64,000 nt of DNA from Adiantum capillus-veneris (GCA_014529385.2 CM043971.1:87622840-87686839); one strand, 5' to 3'; shown: positions 23,563-37,577, counted from the stretch's first letter. Numbers and translations: made by a program. The notes: a model not told the origin generated them from the letters alone.

Positions 23563-24749
23563 AGCCAAAGGCCTGGTTGCTTTCCCAGTCGTCCCTGGAG
23601 AACCGCACACTCCGACAACGTGACTTTTCTTGGACATGAAAATATTGTTGCTTTGCTTCGCATCTCTTCTTTTGAATCAATGCCTTGTATGTATGCAAAT
23701 GAGTTTGATAGTTGTGTTTGTCCATAGTTGCATCAAGCTTTAGCAAGGACTTTTGAGCATCTTGACATTCTTTATCAAACCACCTTTGCGTGAGCTATCT
23801 TTGTTGATACCATGGACATTCTTTATGGAAAATAATTCTTCGGCACAAGACAAATAACTTTATTCAAAGCTTCCCATTTAGTTTCCAATGGTGCATCATA
23901 TTGAAAATTTGTCATCCATAACGTTTGCTCAGCCATTTCAATGTAGATTGGTCCCCGTTTGAAATCCATACGGAGTGATAACTTCTCTTCCCTTTGACTG
24001 AGATTATCATGCTTAGTTACTTCTCCACATGAACATCAATGCATAACCTCCAATGGTTTGATTCAAGGTCCATTGGCCAAACATAAAACTCTTGATGCAA
24101 TACATGATGGCTTTGGAGAGTAGCATATAGTCAATGACACTATCCCCATCATGTTTTCTACCTGTAAATCCATTGGTTCCACTCCACAAAGATACACCAT
24201 TGGAAATGAGCATACCCGTGCTATCACACATGTGTAAAATTAGCTTTACATAGGGATCTGGCTCTTTCTCATCCATTGAAGTACGATTATACCAGTGAAC
24301 TTCCTCCAACTCCCTTGAAATGTATGGCATATCAAATTGTTTAGCATGTTGCAATGTTTTTGTGCGAGCATTCATATCCTCAAAGACAATAACATCATGT
24401 TTTCCTTTGAAATAAGCAATGTCCTCTTCTAAATTAAAAAATGGCTGATCTTTATCCATGCAAGCATAAAAGGGGGAATCATGATGCGGAATGTAGCAAC
24501 TGGCTACAAAAATGGGTGCCCTTTTTGGTGTCATATTATGATTTTCAGCCATACATAACGTTTATACTTGTCATCTTTCACAATTGATACAAAATCTTCC
24601 AATCCTTTCTTAGCCATACATGGTACCCCTCCTTGATCTCTTTTTTTCTTGAGATTCTTTGACCATATCAATGAATGTACATTGTAATCCTCCAAGCCAT
24701 TAATCCTTTGTGTATCATGCTCCCAAGTTTCAACAAGAAGTACAACATC
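23563..24749 (-). pseudogene. LINE-type endonuclease (EEP), C-terminal part, split by Copia
   Basis: Minus-strand pieces continue the frame begun at 29904-30395. VVLLVETWEHDTQRINGLED carries the catalytic Glu of exonuclease-endonuclease-phosphatase enzymes. IFVASCYIPHHDSPFY, IVFEDMNARTKTLQ (the '(G)D.NA' block) and DSVIDYMLLSK (the 'S.IDY.L' block) follow in family order. A later frame has SNH where SDH is expected. The stretch near 23555-23800 (WFDKECQDAQKSL, KKRCEAKQQY) matches the region between endonuclease and RT in non-LTR elements. RT itself is missing. In LINEs this enzyme nicks the target DNA to prime reverse transcription. Confidence 0.78.
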
Positions 24750-24975
24750 TGTTGGAATTAGGGTTGCAGAGAAACACACACAACTTGGAGAAGACGAAGG
24801 AAGCTCAAGGCACACAATAGAGAGTGTATTACTTAGTGTCAATGGAAAGATAGATAGCCCTAGAGTGATGAGCGTATATACAATGCACGGGGGGAAAAAC
24901 CTCCTAAAGAGGGAAAAAATGCCCCGGCGGTCCTAGTGTGTTCACACACATCACTACCACATGTATATAGTAACA
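24750..24975 (-). repeat. Copia 3' LTR
   Basis: 226 bp, plus strand tgttggaattagggttgcag to ...tatatagtaaca. Confidence 0.95.
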
Positions 24976-25045
24976 AATCCCCCCTAGAGTGATGCGGTGA
25001 ACGAGAGCTGGCACATGAGTAAAGTGCCATGCCCTGAGGACAGGA

Positions 25046-26713
25046 TCAGTCCACAAAGGGGAGTAAGCCCAAAGCTTTGCGGAAAGCTTCAAGCTTCTCA
25101 CGAGACAATGCCTTTGTCAAAAGATCTGCAAGGTTGTCCTCTGTTGGCACATAAGCCAAGCTGATCTCTCCTGCTAAGAGCCTCTCCCTGACATAGTGGT
25201 AATGCACCTCAATGTGCTTTGTGCGAGCATGAAAAACTGGGTTCCTCGCAACTGTCAATGCGCTCTGACTGTCAGTGTAGATAGTGTTGGTAGTGTCCTA
25301 TCCAACACCCAAATCAGCCATAAGGCGTTTGAGCCATACACACTCAATCGTAGCTGTGAAGACTGCCCTGTACTCAGCCTCACAACTCGAAGTAGCCACA
25401 GTAGGTTGCTTCTTGCTCAACCATGATATACATGAACTGCCAAGCATGAAACAAAAACCACTTGTGGACACTCGCGTGTCAAAACAACTAGCCCAATCTG
25501 AGTCCGAAAAAGCATGTAAGTCTGGCGGCAATGATCCCCCCTTGGGATAAAACAAGCCAAGATGTAAAGTACCACTAAGGTAACGAAAAATCCTCTTGAC
25601 AGCCTGCCAATGCTTAGACCCTTGGCTATGCATAAATCTGCTGACCTGTGAGACTACAAACTGAATATCCGGCCTCGTGTTGACGCAGCCAACAGCAGTT
25701 TGGTAAAGAGTGACATCAGCAGGATCGCCAGCATCATGTAGACTCAACTTCAAACCTGTTTCCATGGGAGTGGCAATAGGTTTGCAATCCTCAAGTCCAA
25801 ACTTACATAGCAATGTCTCTATGTAACTTTTCCGACACAAGGAAATACCACCATCACACTGCTTAAACTGTATACCCAAATAATGATGCAACAGCCCCAA
25901 ATCTTTCATCTTGAAAGTAGCATTCAAATCAGCCTTAAATTCAGCAATATGTCTCTCATTTGGTCCAGTGATCAGCAAATCATCGACATAAAGAACCACG
26001 ATGAGAAATACATCACCCTCACGCTTTACATACAATGTGCTTTCTGTTGGATTGTTACAAAAGCATTGTTTGACCAAATGAGTGTCAGCTTTCTCATACC
26101 AACCACGAGGAGATTGCTTCAACCCATACAAAGCCTTGTTACATTTTCACACTTTGTCATCTTGTCCTTTTATGACAAAACCGCGAGGCTGCGTTACAGA
26201 AACTTCCTCAAATATGTCACCATTCAAGAAAGCAGTAACAATGTCTGATTGATGTACATCCCAACCAAAATGAGCTGCCAATGCACATAGAAAACGCACA
26301 GTAGTCATACGACAAGTGGGAGCAAAAGTCTCTTCATAATCTATACCTTTTTGCTGTGCATAACCCTTTGCAACAAGTCAAGCCTTATCGCGATCGATCT
26401 AACCCTTCGGCTTGCGTTTCAACTTGTAAACCCACTTCGTACCAATGGCCTTTTTGCCAGGAGGAAAATCACATAAAGTCCATGTGTCATTCTCTATAGG
26501 TGCATCATATTCTGATTGCATGGCAGCCATCCAATTTTCTGAATTCTGTGCCTCATCAAAAGACAGAGGCTCCTCAACATCATGTAAGCTAGACATAGCC
26601 AAAGCATAACAATCTGATGCATAAGATGCATGGCGAGAGCCTGAACGAGTACGACTAGACAAAGGTGCATCCAATTTACTGTCACGCAAAGTGTGCACCA
26701 GCCATTTTGGCAT
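25046..26713 (-). pseudogene. Copia RT and RNase H
   Basis: From 26713 down, MPKWLVHTLRDSKLDAPLSS leads to NDTWTLCDFPPGKKAIGTKW. A stop at about 26399 follows, then [40 protein letters not shown], the catalytic VVLYVDDLLITG, and LLHHYLGIQFKQCDGG. RNase H shows AFSDSDWASC, SSCEAEYRAVF and, after a stop near 25300, YTDSQSALTVARNPVFHART. The end LTKALSREKLEAFRKALGLL is the standard Copia C-terminus, about 70 bases before the LTR. Confidence 0.93.
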
Positions 26714-26729
26714 ACCTCTAGCCTGCTCA

Positions 26730-29315
26730 TTTCAGCCCTTTCCTCATCAAGTACATCATGTACATCTGCATCAGTAATAGGCTGATCTGTAAGATTTTCA
26801 AAAACCCCCATAGGCTGTACATTGGCCTCATTGGAAATTACATTTGTATTTCCACCACTGAAAAGAGGCAACAAAGTGTCATAAATGTCATGTGAGCTTA
26901 CATTAGTGTCTCTAGTACATGACAGCAAGGGCTGAACAGAATCTTCCACAAACACTACATCTCGTGAAACCAGAATACATTTTGTTTGCGGATGATACAA
27001 CCTGTAACCTTTTCTTTTAGCACTATAACCAACAAAAATACATTTGACAGCCTTATCATCCAATTTTCTGCGCTGCACTTGTGGCACCAAAGCATATGCC
27101 AAACAGCCAAAAACACGCATGTGCTCAATAGAAGGTTTTCTATCATGCCATGCTTCATATGGAGTAATAGACTGCAAAGCTTTCGTAGGACACTTGTTAA
27201 GTACATAAGTGGCACACATAATGGACTCAAGCCAAAAAGAATGCGGCAAAGCTTGACTTTTGACCATACATCGTGCCATTTCCGCCAGTGACCTGTTTTT
27301 CCTCTCAGCAACACCTTTTTGTTGAGGTGTATAAGGCATTGTACATTGGTGTTTTGTCCCACGACTAGCCATAAATGCATTAAATTCATGAGACATATAC
27401 TCCCCCCCTCGATCGGGAGGGTGCCCATAGTACATTTCGAGACATTTTCAGCCTTAGCCAGAAATTGTTTGAAGCACATAAAAACTTCGGACTTCGCTTT
27501 AAGCGGAAATACCCATGCATGCCTGGAGTAATCATCAATGAAAGTCACGAAGTACAGGTAATTGCCCAAGGACGGAGTTTGCATGGGCCCACAAACATCA
27601 CTATGCACAAGCTGCAACCTGCATGTGGCCCAAACTGAACCATCCTTTGGAAACTTAGAACGTTGCATCTTACCCAAAATACAGCCTTCACAAACATGTT
27701 TGACAGGTGCTTCAAGAGGCGGCAAAGAAGCAACCATATCAGATTTCTGTAAACGCAGCAAACTGGCAAAATTCAGATGACCAAAACGTGCATGCCAAAG
27801 TTTTGCATCTGAAATAGCTTTTGAATCTGCAACAGAATTTGCAAATTTTTTTCCACACTTGTCATACAAAGTGAGCTTATACAGCCCACGACACAAAAGG
27901 CCAGATGCAACAATTTCATCACCAAAGCTGAGATCATGAACTGTACATCTATCATCCACAAATTTGACTACAAGTCCAAGTCTAGCAAGTGCAGATACAG
28001 ACAAGAGATTCTTCTTGATCCCAGGTACATAAAGTGCATCAACAAGTGTGAAGGAACTGCCATTAGCAGCAGTGAGCACAATCTTTCCAACTCCTTGAAC
28101 TGGATAAGAGGCGTTGTTGGCACAAGTGACTGAATTCCCATGAGGGACTGACTCTAGAGAGGTTAACAATTCACGATGTGAGGTAATGTGCTTTGTAGCA
28201 CCACTGTCAAAATACCACACATGTGAATCTGCAGCAATTGACAAGCATGCATCATGGACAACAGGATTGTAAGTGCACTCTGCGCTAAAAGCCCATTCTG
28301 CATCAACATCAGCATTACAGTCTCCTTTCACAGAAGACTCAACAATGGCTGCATTTGTAGTGGAACCAGCATTTGCAGTGGAACCACCGTCTTTCTTCTT
28401 AGCCTCTTTGGCCTTCAACTTAGGACACGACTTGATCAAGTGATCATTGGCTTTACAATAATGGCAACGCATCTTCTTTTTTCCCTTATCACCAGAATTG
28501 CCAGACGAAGTGCTGCCAGCAGAAGCATTAGGAACATAATTTTTTCCACTCGTAGCAGAACCATAAGAAGTGGCTGCATTACTGTTACCACCCTTTCTTT
28601 GAGAAGCAATAAAAGCCTGTTCAACTGCACGCTGCCTAGTCCTATTTTTTCTGGAAAGTGACTCTTGCAACAGCAATGTGCATAATGCATCAAACTTGAC
28701 AACTTCAGGATTTCCTTGGGTCATAAATCTCCAAGTACTAGCAAAAGTCTGGTAGGAATCTGGTAAGGCATCAAGAACAGTCTGCACAAGGGAACTATCT
28801 AAAATAACTTCACCTGCAGAAATAAGCTGCTCATTGATATCCTTGACACTAGCAAGGAAAGTGTCCATATCATCTTCCTCATGCATAATCTTCGACTCCA
28901 GCTCTTTACGCAGCAAATCAATTTTAGCCTCATTGTGGCTTGCATAAAGACCTGCTAAAATATCCCAAGCGTGTTTTGCAGATTTTGCTGAACGGATGTG
29001 AGGAACAATGGTGCGCTTCACAGACAACGCAATCAATGCATGAGCCTGCGCATCCTTAACATCCCAACGAGCTTGTTCTGCCGTAGGCAAAACAACTCTA
29101 ACAGCTGCAATCCTTGCAGCAAGACTTGCAACATCGTCAACATTGCCTACATCCTCAGAACCAGGACGTACATCAATGCCCTGCACAATGTTCCAGACAC
29201 CTTTTGACACAAGAACATGTTGCATCATATAAGCCCACATAGGGTAGTTGTCCCCATCCAACCTGTCCTCAGCAGCAAACATCTTGAACACATCTGTGTT
29301 GTTGTTGTCAGCCAT
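26730..29315 (-). pseudogene. Copia gag, protease and integrase
   Basis: The likely start is MADNNNTDVFKMF at 29315; the open frame extends 20 codons further up. The gag capsid (UBN2-like) has LDGDNYPMWAYMMQHVL and LDALPDSYQTFASTW, followed by the zinc knuckle CHYCKANDHLIKSC. The protease active site is WYFDSGATKHITS. The pre-integrase domain is KLWHARFGHLNFASLL...CEGCILGKMQ. The integrase core starts LVHSDVCGPMQTPSLGNY. A frameshift near 27430, just before DRGGEYMSHEF, breaks the core; the rest (TPQQKGVAERKNRSLAEMAR, VFGCLAYALVPQ) continues in another frame to about 26730. One or two repaired frames would span the whole polyprotein. Confidence 0.93.
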
Positions 29316-29660
29316 GGTAAATGCTGCACCTGATGTGAAAACTGCCCGAAAATAGGAGAAATGGAGCGGGAACATTCTGTGCTATATAGCACAAACTGTA
29401 GAAGACTATAAGGCACCTGTTATGTAGAAAATGGCAGTGACAGAAATTCTGCATAAAATGACGAAATAGCCTGTGCAGTACTGCCTGTAGTGGAAACGGA
29501 GGCCGAAATGAGCCCAAATCAAAATTCTGAGCAGACCCAGCTCTTCGAGCTGCCCAAAATTTGTGTTGACCTGCGAACGCTCGCCAAAGCTCACTAAAAT
29601 CGGAGAAATTGAGGAGGCGTGTGCTGGAGTAGCTGGCGACTAAGCCCGGGAGGACGTGAC

Positions 29661-29903
29661 CTGCTCTGATACCAATTGTTGGAATTAGGGTTGCAGAGAA
29701 ACACACACAGCTTGGAGAAGACGAAGGAAGCTCAAGGCACACAATAGAGAGTGTATTACTTAGTGTGCAATGGAAAGATAGATAGCCCTAGAGTGATGGG
29801 CGTATATACAATGCACGGGGGAAAAAACCTCCTAAAGAGGGAAAAAATGCCTCAGCGGTCCTAGTGTGTTCACACACATCACTACCACATGTATATGGTA
29901 ACA
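29661..29903 (-). repeat. Copia 5' LTR and primer-binding site
   Basis: The LTR is at 29677-29903 (227 bp). On the minus strand it is followed by TTGGTATCAGAGCAGG at 29661-29676, the initiator-tRNA PBS. Confidence 0.95.
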
Positions 29904-30395
29904 ACATCGGCTTTGCTTGTTAGTTCATCAATGCCAACTTCTGCATTCCATGGGTACCCATTTAAATTCCAGAAGCATATTTTCAATTGTAACTTGTCCT
30001 CATAGGTCACACATTCCTATTTGCTCAAGGGACTTGCCTCCTCCTTGGGCACATTTTCTGCGTGAGATATCTCCTTGTTTTTCTTATTCCTTTCTTCATA
30101 TGCCTTGGGACATATATTTTGTTGCTTAATACTGTGATCTTCACATACAAAAAAAATTGTATCCCTTAAATAGATCCAACTATTATCAAGGACAATATTT
30201 TTTTTGGTTTCATCCCAAGCGAGGAGCTCTTTGCTTACCCACTGTATGTGCTCCACAGACCATAACTCCTGACATGACAAAGTGGGTTTTGAAGAAATCT
30301 TCAATAACAATGGCAAGAGAAGGAGGTATCTCTAACTTCTCTTTGGAAATTCCACGAATAACAATGTTCTTAAAACATCGCTCCCGTTCCATCAA
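29904..30395 (-). pseudogene. LINE ORF, N-terminal part, split by Copia
   Basis: Minus-strand frames give ERERCFKNIVIRGISKEKLE, then NSWIYLRDTIFFVCEDHSIK, then LKICFWNLNGYPWNAEVGID. The last ends TSKAD and joins directly to VVLLVETWEHD at 24749 once the Copia and one acatc copy are removed. The first two resemble the nucleic-acid-binding segment that precedes the endonuclease in many LINEs. At least two frame changes lie between 30400 and 30000. Confidence 0.75.
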
Positions 30396-32639
<2,244 letters not shown>

Positions 32640-33510
32640 ACACAGCCAGTTACGGGTTAGTTCATGCAAACTCAAGAGAACGAAAAATCAAATATGCGTG
32701 ATTGTATCCTTCATTTGCAATCACTTTAGGATCGTTGTTGTGAGTAACAAAAACTGCAATACTCTCAATCCAGATGGATTGATAGTCAGCCCTTAAATTT
32801 TTAGATAACCATCTTCAATATGGTGATTATCAAAGCCCAACATCACCATATCCAATATCTTTTTCACTCATAGTAAGCGAATTTTCAAAATCAGTCAGAA
32901 CAAAACAACTCAGTTATCAAACCTCCGATTTTAGACAGATAGTTGTTTCAACACATCTCACAAATCACACTCAAACCTCTTGTGAACCATTTGTAGTGTA
33001 TTAGAATCAGATGAATTTTCAGCCCGCCCGACTAGTAGACCGGCCAAATGTGAGGTGCTTATTTTCGACAAAGATAAATCCCATATTGTTGACATCGTAA
33101 ATACACAATTTACCAAAATACATGTAAGCTCTAGATTAGAAAAATCGAGTAGGCATCATTGCCATGTACAATGAGTAGATAAATAGCCAAACATACACAA
33201 CCAGTTTGGGTTTAGTCCAGCTAACTTCAAGAGAACATAAAAGTGCACAAAAGTCATACATAGGTGAGTGTACCCTTCACATATAATCACCTCATGTCCA
33301 GTGTGAGCAACAAGTCCATCACACCCCCATCCCACCTAAGCCAACAGTCAGCCCTTACTCTGTTAAAGAAGCCTCATTAGCTTGAAACATAACGAAGCCC
33401 CAAGAAACATTTTCAACATTCGCTTTCAAGCAACAGTAAGCAGCCTTCCATCCCCAGTATAACAAAACCATCTCAGTTATCAAACCCACATACTAGACAT
33501 ATTAATCACC
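32640..33510. repeat. Diverged direct duplication about 550 bp apart
   Basis: The segment from about 32640 (cagccagttacgggttagtt, then caagagaacg) is echoed from about 33195 (caaccagtttgggtttagtc, then caagagaaca). Later shared blocks are gtcagccctta, tagtaagc/agtaagcag and ctcagttatcaaac. The copies are old, with many substitutions. No protein frame is shared. Confidence 0.55.
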
Positions 33511-34842
33511 ATCACCCCACTTGGAGTGTTTTTTAATGCTTATATACCTGTTGAGAAGTTGCAAAAGCATGTTCTATCACAGTGAGCTTGTCCTTGCCTT
33601 TTGCCATAGCCCCCGTTCAGAGAAAATCAATACATATCGCACACACAGATTGAAAAGAACAGTAATCACAAGCTAAGTGAGTCTCTCCAAGAGGACTCAC
33701 CTAATAAAATATTAGTGGCTTATATTCGGTATTTCCATCTAGTGCTCTATACTCAGCAACCCTATCTACTGTTGGTGGTCCCATCTCACAGCAAGCCCTT
33801 ATGACTCCACTTATTTCGTACTAGCTGGGAATCGGGAATTGGGAACCACCGTTCCTAGTTGAAATTCGCAGTGTGAGCCATAACGCACCGCCATCCTCAT
33901 GGATCCTCGGCCCCTTATACAATCTCATGCGTTGGTATTAATGCAAAGCGTGGACATCTTCAGCGTCAATCGTGCAGAATCGTTATAATCTCCCTACATT
34001 TTTTACCCTGCATGTATACAAGACTTAGTTTAATATTGGTAATATCAACCCAAAGCATGTAGTTTTGCCCTTATTTTCTTCAATATATTTTTTTAGCCCT
34101 GGGTAGCTCTCTACTAACCCAGCTTAGATTACGAGTTCAGAATAAGAATTAGAAGAAGAAGAGAATTTTAACATTGTAGGAAACTATCCCAGGATACCTT
34201 AAAGATCTATCCAAGAGGCATTCTATTAACTTCTTCAAGAGGCCAAAATGACCCATGAGACCTAACAGTTACACTCCAGTGAATCTGATATAATGTCTAA
34301 AAACAAAGTTACTATAGAATCCGAAACAGCTAGGCATGCAGTTGGAATCGTGTCAAAAACGAGTAGGGTTTTGACCATAGCTAATGAGTGCCCAATACAT
34401 CATGATGCGGAGGGCAACATGTAAGAGTTGATATAAAGAAGAAGGATCTGGTATTTCATTTGCTAACGGAACCTTTTGAAAGTCCAGCATAGGCATGCTT
34501 TTTTTCTCAATGATCTGTATGCAAGCAAGCATAGATGTACCATGAGGACACATTTGACCACATGGTGATGCAATTCCTTCCCAGAAAAACCGTCGATGGT
34601 GCACAACTACTCCACATGTGTATTATGCCCATGTATTTGGGATATGGCTAGAATAACAAACGAACAGCACATGGTATACCATAAAAACAAATAGGAATAT
34701 CCCGAACCTGAGTCTTCTAAAAATTGGCCATGTTTTCTAGCCAAAATAAATAAATTCAATAGTCGCCTTTCATCCACGACAAAGCACCCTTTTTTTTAAA
34801 AAACAATTCCTATAAATATAGATATCCATCAAGTCAGATATC

Positions 34843-34909
<67 letters not shown>

Positions 34910-35221
34910 ACGCATGCACCCAACCATTCCCAGGCACCATACTCTATTAGGCAGTAGGCCCATAGAGTATGGGCCTATTGCCTAATTAGAGTATATAAAG
35001 TAGCTAGATCAAATTTGACCCCAAGCCAGTTGTGAGATGAAAGAGATTTGCAAATATAAGAAACTAAGTCCCTTTTTTTTGAATCCATTGCTTCAAAATT
35101 TACACATAAGTGTGCACAACTCCTCATATGCTATAAATACATTAGAACACGAGTAAGCAATAAAAAAAACAATGCAAAGACATGTGTGCAAGGCATTTTT
35201 AATGGTCTATTTCTCTTTCCT
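33511..35221. other. Intergenic, no gene recognised; (GT)n at 34843-34909
   Basis: An interrupted GT microsatellite is the only clear feature. An 83-codon minus frame at 34353-34604 matches nothing I know. Confidence 0.5.
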
Positions 35222-35640
35222 TTACAAATTCAAGGCAAGTAGACCCAAATTATCCTGTTTCCAAAAGAAGCGGGTCGAATAGTCACCCATGAAGGGGGTT
35301 GTAAAACAAATATTTAAGTAGTTAGTCTGGGTAACAAACCACATATCATTTTTGAGTTCTATATACAACTGAGTAGGTTCAATTTTTAAGAAAGAAGGAT
35401 ATATGTTACTCGAATACTCTAAAAACATAGGATCATTAATACTAAGTAGATCATCCATGAATCAAAAGGTTGTCATTAAAGTTTGAGAGTAGTTTGACCT
35501 TATTCGAATCAGCCATCATTTTCAATACCCATTTATATTCAAAAAAGAAAAGACATAGGTTACACATGATCGGGGAGCAAGAGAATCCCATAGGGATGCT
35601 CATAATTTTCATGTAGCAAGTATCACCCAATTGAATGAAA
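35222..35640 (-). pseudogene. Reverse transcriptase fragment of an unusual, non-LTR-retrotransposon-like class
   Basis: Minus strand. SIPMGFSCSPIMCNLCLFFF fits RT motif 4 ('GIPMGtncAPlla.LfLy.yE'), followed by EYKWVL. After about 20 residues, FNDNLL leads with a one-base frame slip into MDDLLSINDPMFLEY, the catalytic '(Y/F)xDD' box in the form 'YIDDvLSlNNp.F'. Then come IYPSFL, NYLNICF and GDYSTRFFWKQDN, matching 'IYP.eL', 'yLDl.i' and 'lsT.lYDKRDdf'. This motif string is typical of an RT group abundant in invertebrate genomes, possibly Penelope-related; I cannot place the clade. It is unlike the Copia, Ty3 and LINE RTs in this window. About 140 codons survive, with no thumb domain or nuclease. 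Confidence 0.65.
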
Positions 35641-35756
35641 CTGTAAGGACATGGGTCCTATGGACAAGACCACGGGCACGATCGGACAGTGTGTACGCTA
35701 GGGAGAGGCTATAATATAGCACGATTGGGTGGAGACTAGCACACGCATTACCACCA

Positions 35757-36060
35757 CCCTTTCACTGGTATCCAAGCTATTTTTGGAGAAGAGGAAAAGC
35801 ATGTTGCATGTGCATGCGACGCGCTGCTTCTTCCCCACGTTCCGTAGACAGCGACGTCTCCACTGTGTAGCAAAAAGAAGGCAAACACTTCGTGCGAATA
35901 ATGCATTGCCCTTTCACTGGTATTCGAGCTATCTTTGGAGAAGAGGAAAAGTGGGTTGCATGTGCATGCGACACGCTGCTTCATCCCCACGTTCCGCAGA
36001 CAGCAATGTCTCTGTTGTGCAGCAAAAAGAAGGAAGACACTCCGTGCGAATAACGCACAG
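35757..36060. repeat. Tandem duplication, 152 bp x 2
   Basis: Copies start at 35757 and 35909 with ccctttcactggtat. Each contains ggagaagaggaaaag and cccacgttccg. About 90 percent alike by eye. Confidence 0.85.
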
Positions 36061-36099
36061 ACAAACAGTGACCACCGATCACCCCATCTACGTCCTCCA

Positions 36100-36262
36100 C
36101 AACGCACGACCAAGGCGACCAAGGCAAACTTGATGGCACTGTGGCTCCGAAGGCTTTCGTCGGCTACGCGCGTAGGAAAGCCCACTTAACCCTTGCATGA
36201 AGGAGGGTTGAACCCACCCCATGAGGGTAAGAGGCCAACACTTTACCATCAAGCTATTGACC
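36100..36262 (-). mobile_element. tRNA-derived SINE-like element, second copy, partial
   Basis: On the minus strand an A-box-like TAGCTTGATGG is followed by TTGGCCTCT and a B-box-like GGTTCAACCCT, with tRNA-like spacing. The head aligns with the SINE at 3978-4356 around GGCCTCT...ATGGG...GGGTTCAA. No target-site duplication or A tail was found, so the left boundary is arbitrary. It could also be a decayed tRNA pseudogene. Confidence 0.5.
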
Positions 36263-36641
36263 CTTATTGTGTATGACAAGAAAAGATAGCATACTTGTGT
36301 TGAAAGGAAAACTAGAAGGAAAGGGAAAGCTTCAAACTTCAAGTAAGTAGCTTCACCCTTCCTTTTCACTTCTTAGAGTAAGTCAAGTTTTTCTCCAAAA
36401 ATTCTTTTTTCCTCAAGGAGGTAGTTTCAAAGTGAACAAAAGCCTTCACAAAAACGACAGATTTTTGTGAAGAATCATCAAAGGTGTTCTTACAACGAAC
36501 GACATGTGAAGGGCTCAAATTCTCGCAAGGCGAAGCTTGCATGCAACACAAATTGTGGAGCATACAAAACACAAAGACTTCAATTTCTCAAGGTACAAGT
36601 TGTCGTTTTTTCTTCTCTCTTTACATTAGTGTGTGTTTACC

Positions 36642-37577
36642 ATGGCCTGTGAGGATATCCCACCTACACACACGTTTGATTTTGAGCACGTAGATCAAAA
36701 TCAGGGCACCACGGGTATTGTTGACACTAATATGCATGATGATGATGATCTAAGAGATCATGGGCTTGTAGATATGGCTTCTTTCAAGAATTTGGAACAT
36801 CACCAAAGCGTACTTGAAAGCAACCTCTTTGCACTCAATGCAAATGTTACCAATCTTACGGAGTTACGTGTGAAATTTATGAATTCACAAACAACTCAAG
36901 GAGCCACAAGTGGCACGGTTCAAGGGAACCAACCTCGCACGACTCAAGGAGTCCAAGAGACAAGTGTTGCAGAAGATGCAGAAGGTAGCAATGCATTACT
37001 TAAGAATATCACCATTCTTGAGTTTTACGAGGAAGAGCGTGATCGCAACAAGGATACGGTCAATACGTTCTTACACAAATGGAGTGATATTCATAGATTG
37101 AGACACACCTTGGATATAAAGACGGCTGTGGAAGCAAGTCTATCTCTTAAAGGCAAGGCCTATAAGTGGTGGATGACATTTCCAATAGATGCTTGTCCTC
37201 CATCTTGGGCTGCGTTTCAAGCTTCTTTCTCCAAAGAGTTTTTGGAATCCAATAAAGAAGATAAGAATTGGTTAGCATGGAATGCATGCCGCATGTCTGG
37301 CCTCTCTCTCACACAGTACCTTTCAAAGTATCGGGAAATCGTATTAAAACTAGAAGGTCTATATGAATTCCAAAAGATACGGGGTTTTCATAGGGGTCTT
37401 GACAAAAACTATCTTCATGTCAAGACCCAACATCCAAAAACTTTGGAAGAAGCCATCAGTCATGCCCAAAGATATGATGATGACCAAGAGAGGAAAGGAA
37501 ATGTTCCCTACACTAAGACTAATTTTGCTAAGATTTTCAACATGAACACACAATTTGTACTTGTTCTTTTTTCTTAA
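36642..37577 (+). CDS. Ty3-type gag, intact ORF
   Basis: ATG at 36642 in strong context (accATGG); the frame is open to TAA at 37575-37577, about 311 residues. The N-terminal third is acidic with low-complexity Thr/Gln (NSQTTQGATSGTVQGNQP). The capsid-like core follows: TVNTFLHKWSDIHRLR, AVEASLSLKGKAYKWWMTFP, WAAFQASFSKEFLESNKEDK, LSLTQYLSKYREIVLKLEGL and RGFHRGLDKNYLHVKTQHPK. This is the retrotransposon gag pattern. It ends after EAISHAQRYDDDQERKGNVP without a zinc knuckle, and no protease or RT follows. The copy may therefore be a gag-only non-autonomous element or a truncated one. It is the only long undamaged complete ORF in the window, though nothing shows it is expressed. Confidence 0.8.
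   Translation: MACEDIPPTHTFDFEHVDQNQGTTGIVDTNMHDDDDLRDHGLVDMASFKNLEHHQSVLESNLFALNANVTNLTELRVKFMNSQTTQGATSGTVQGNQPRTTQGVQETSVAEDAEGSNALLKNITILEFYEEERDRNKDTVNTFLHKWSDIHRLRHTLDIKTAVEASLSLKGKAYKWWMTFPIDACPPSWAAFQASFSKEFLESNKEDKNWLAWNACRMSGLSLTQYLSKYREIVLKLEGLYEFQKIRGFHRGLDKNYLHVKTQHPKTLEEAISHAQRYDDDQERKGNVPYTKTNFAKIFNMNTQFVLVLFS

Larger units (their letters stand above)
24750..29903 (-). mobile_element. Ty1/copia element, near full length, inserted in LINE endonuclease
   Basis: LTRs at 24750-24975 and 29677-29903 differ at roughly six bases plus one indel by eye. Exact 5-bp flanks acatc lie at 24745-24749 and 29904-29908, the target-site duplication. The PBS adjoins the right LTR. The coding order on the minus strand is gag, protease, integrase, RT, RNase H. 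Total length is 5,154 bp with short LTRs. The few frameshifts and stops mark a fairly recent but inactivated copy. Confidence 0.96.

Noticed and set aside
25883-26248. Plus-strand frames inside the Copia RT, also at 28254-28661
   Set aside because: Shadows antisense to well-supported RT and gag.
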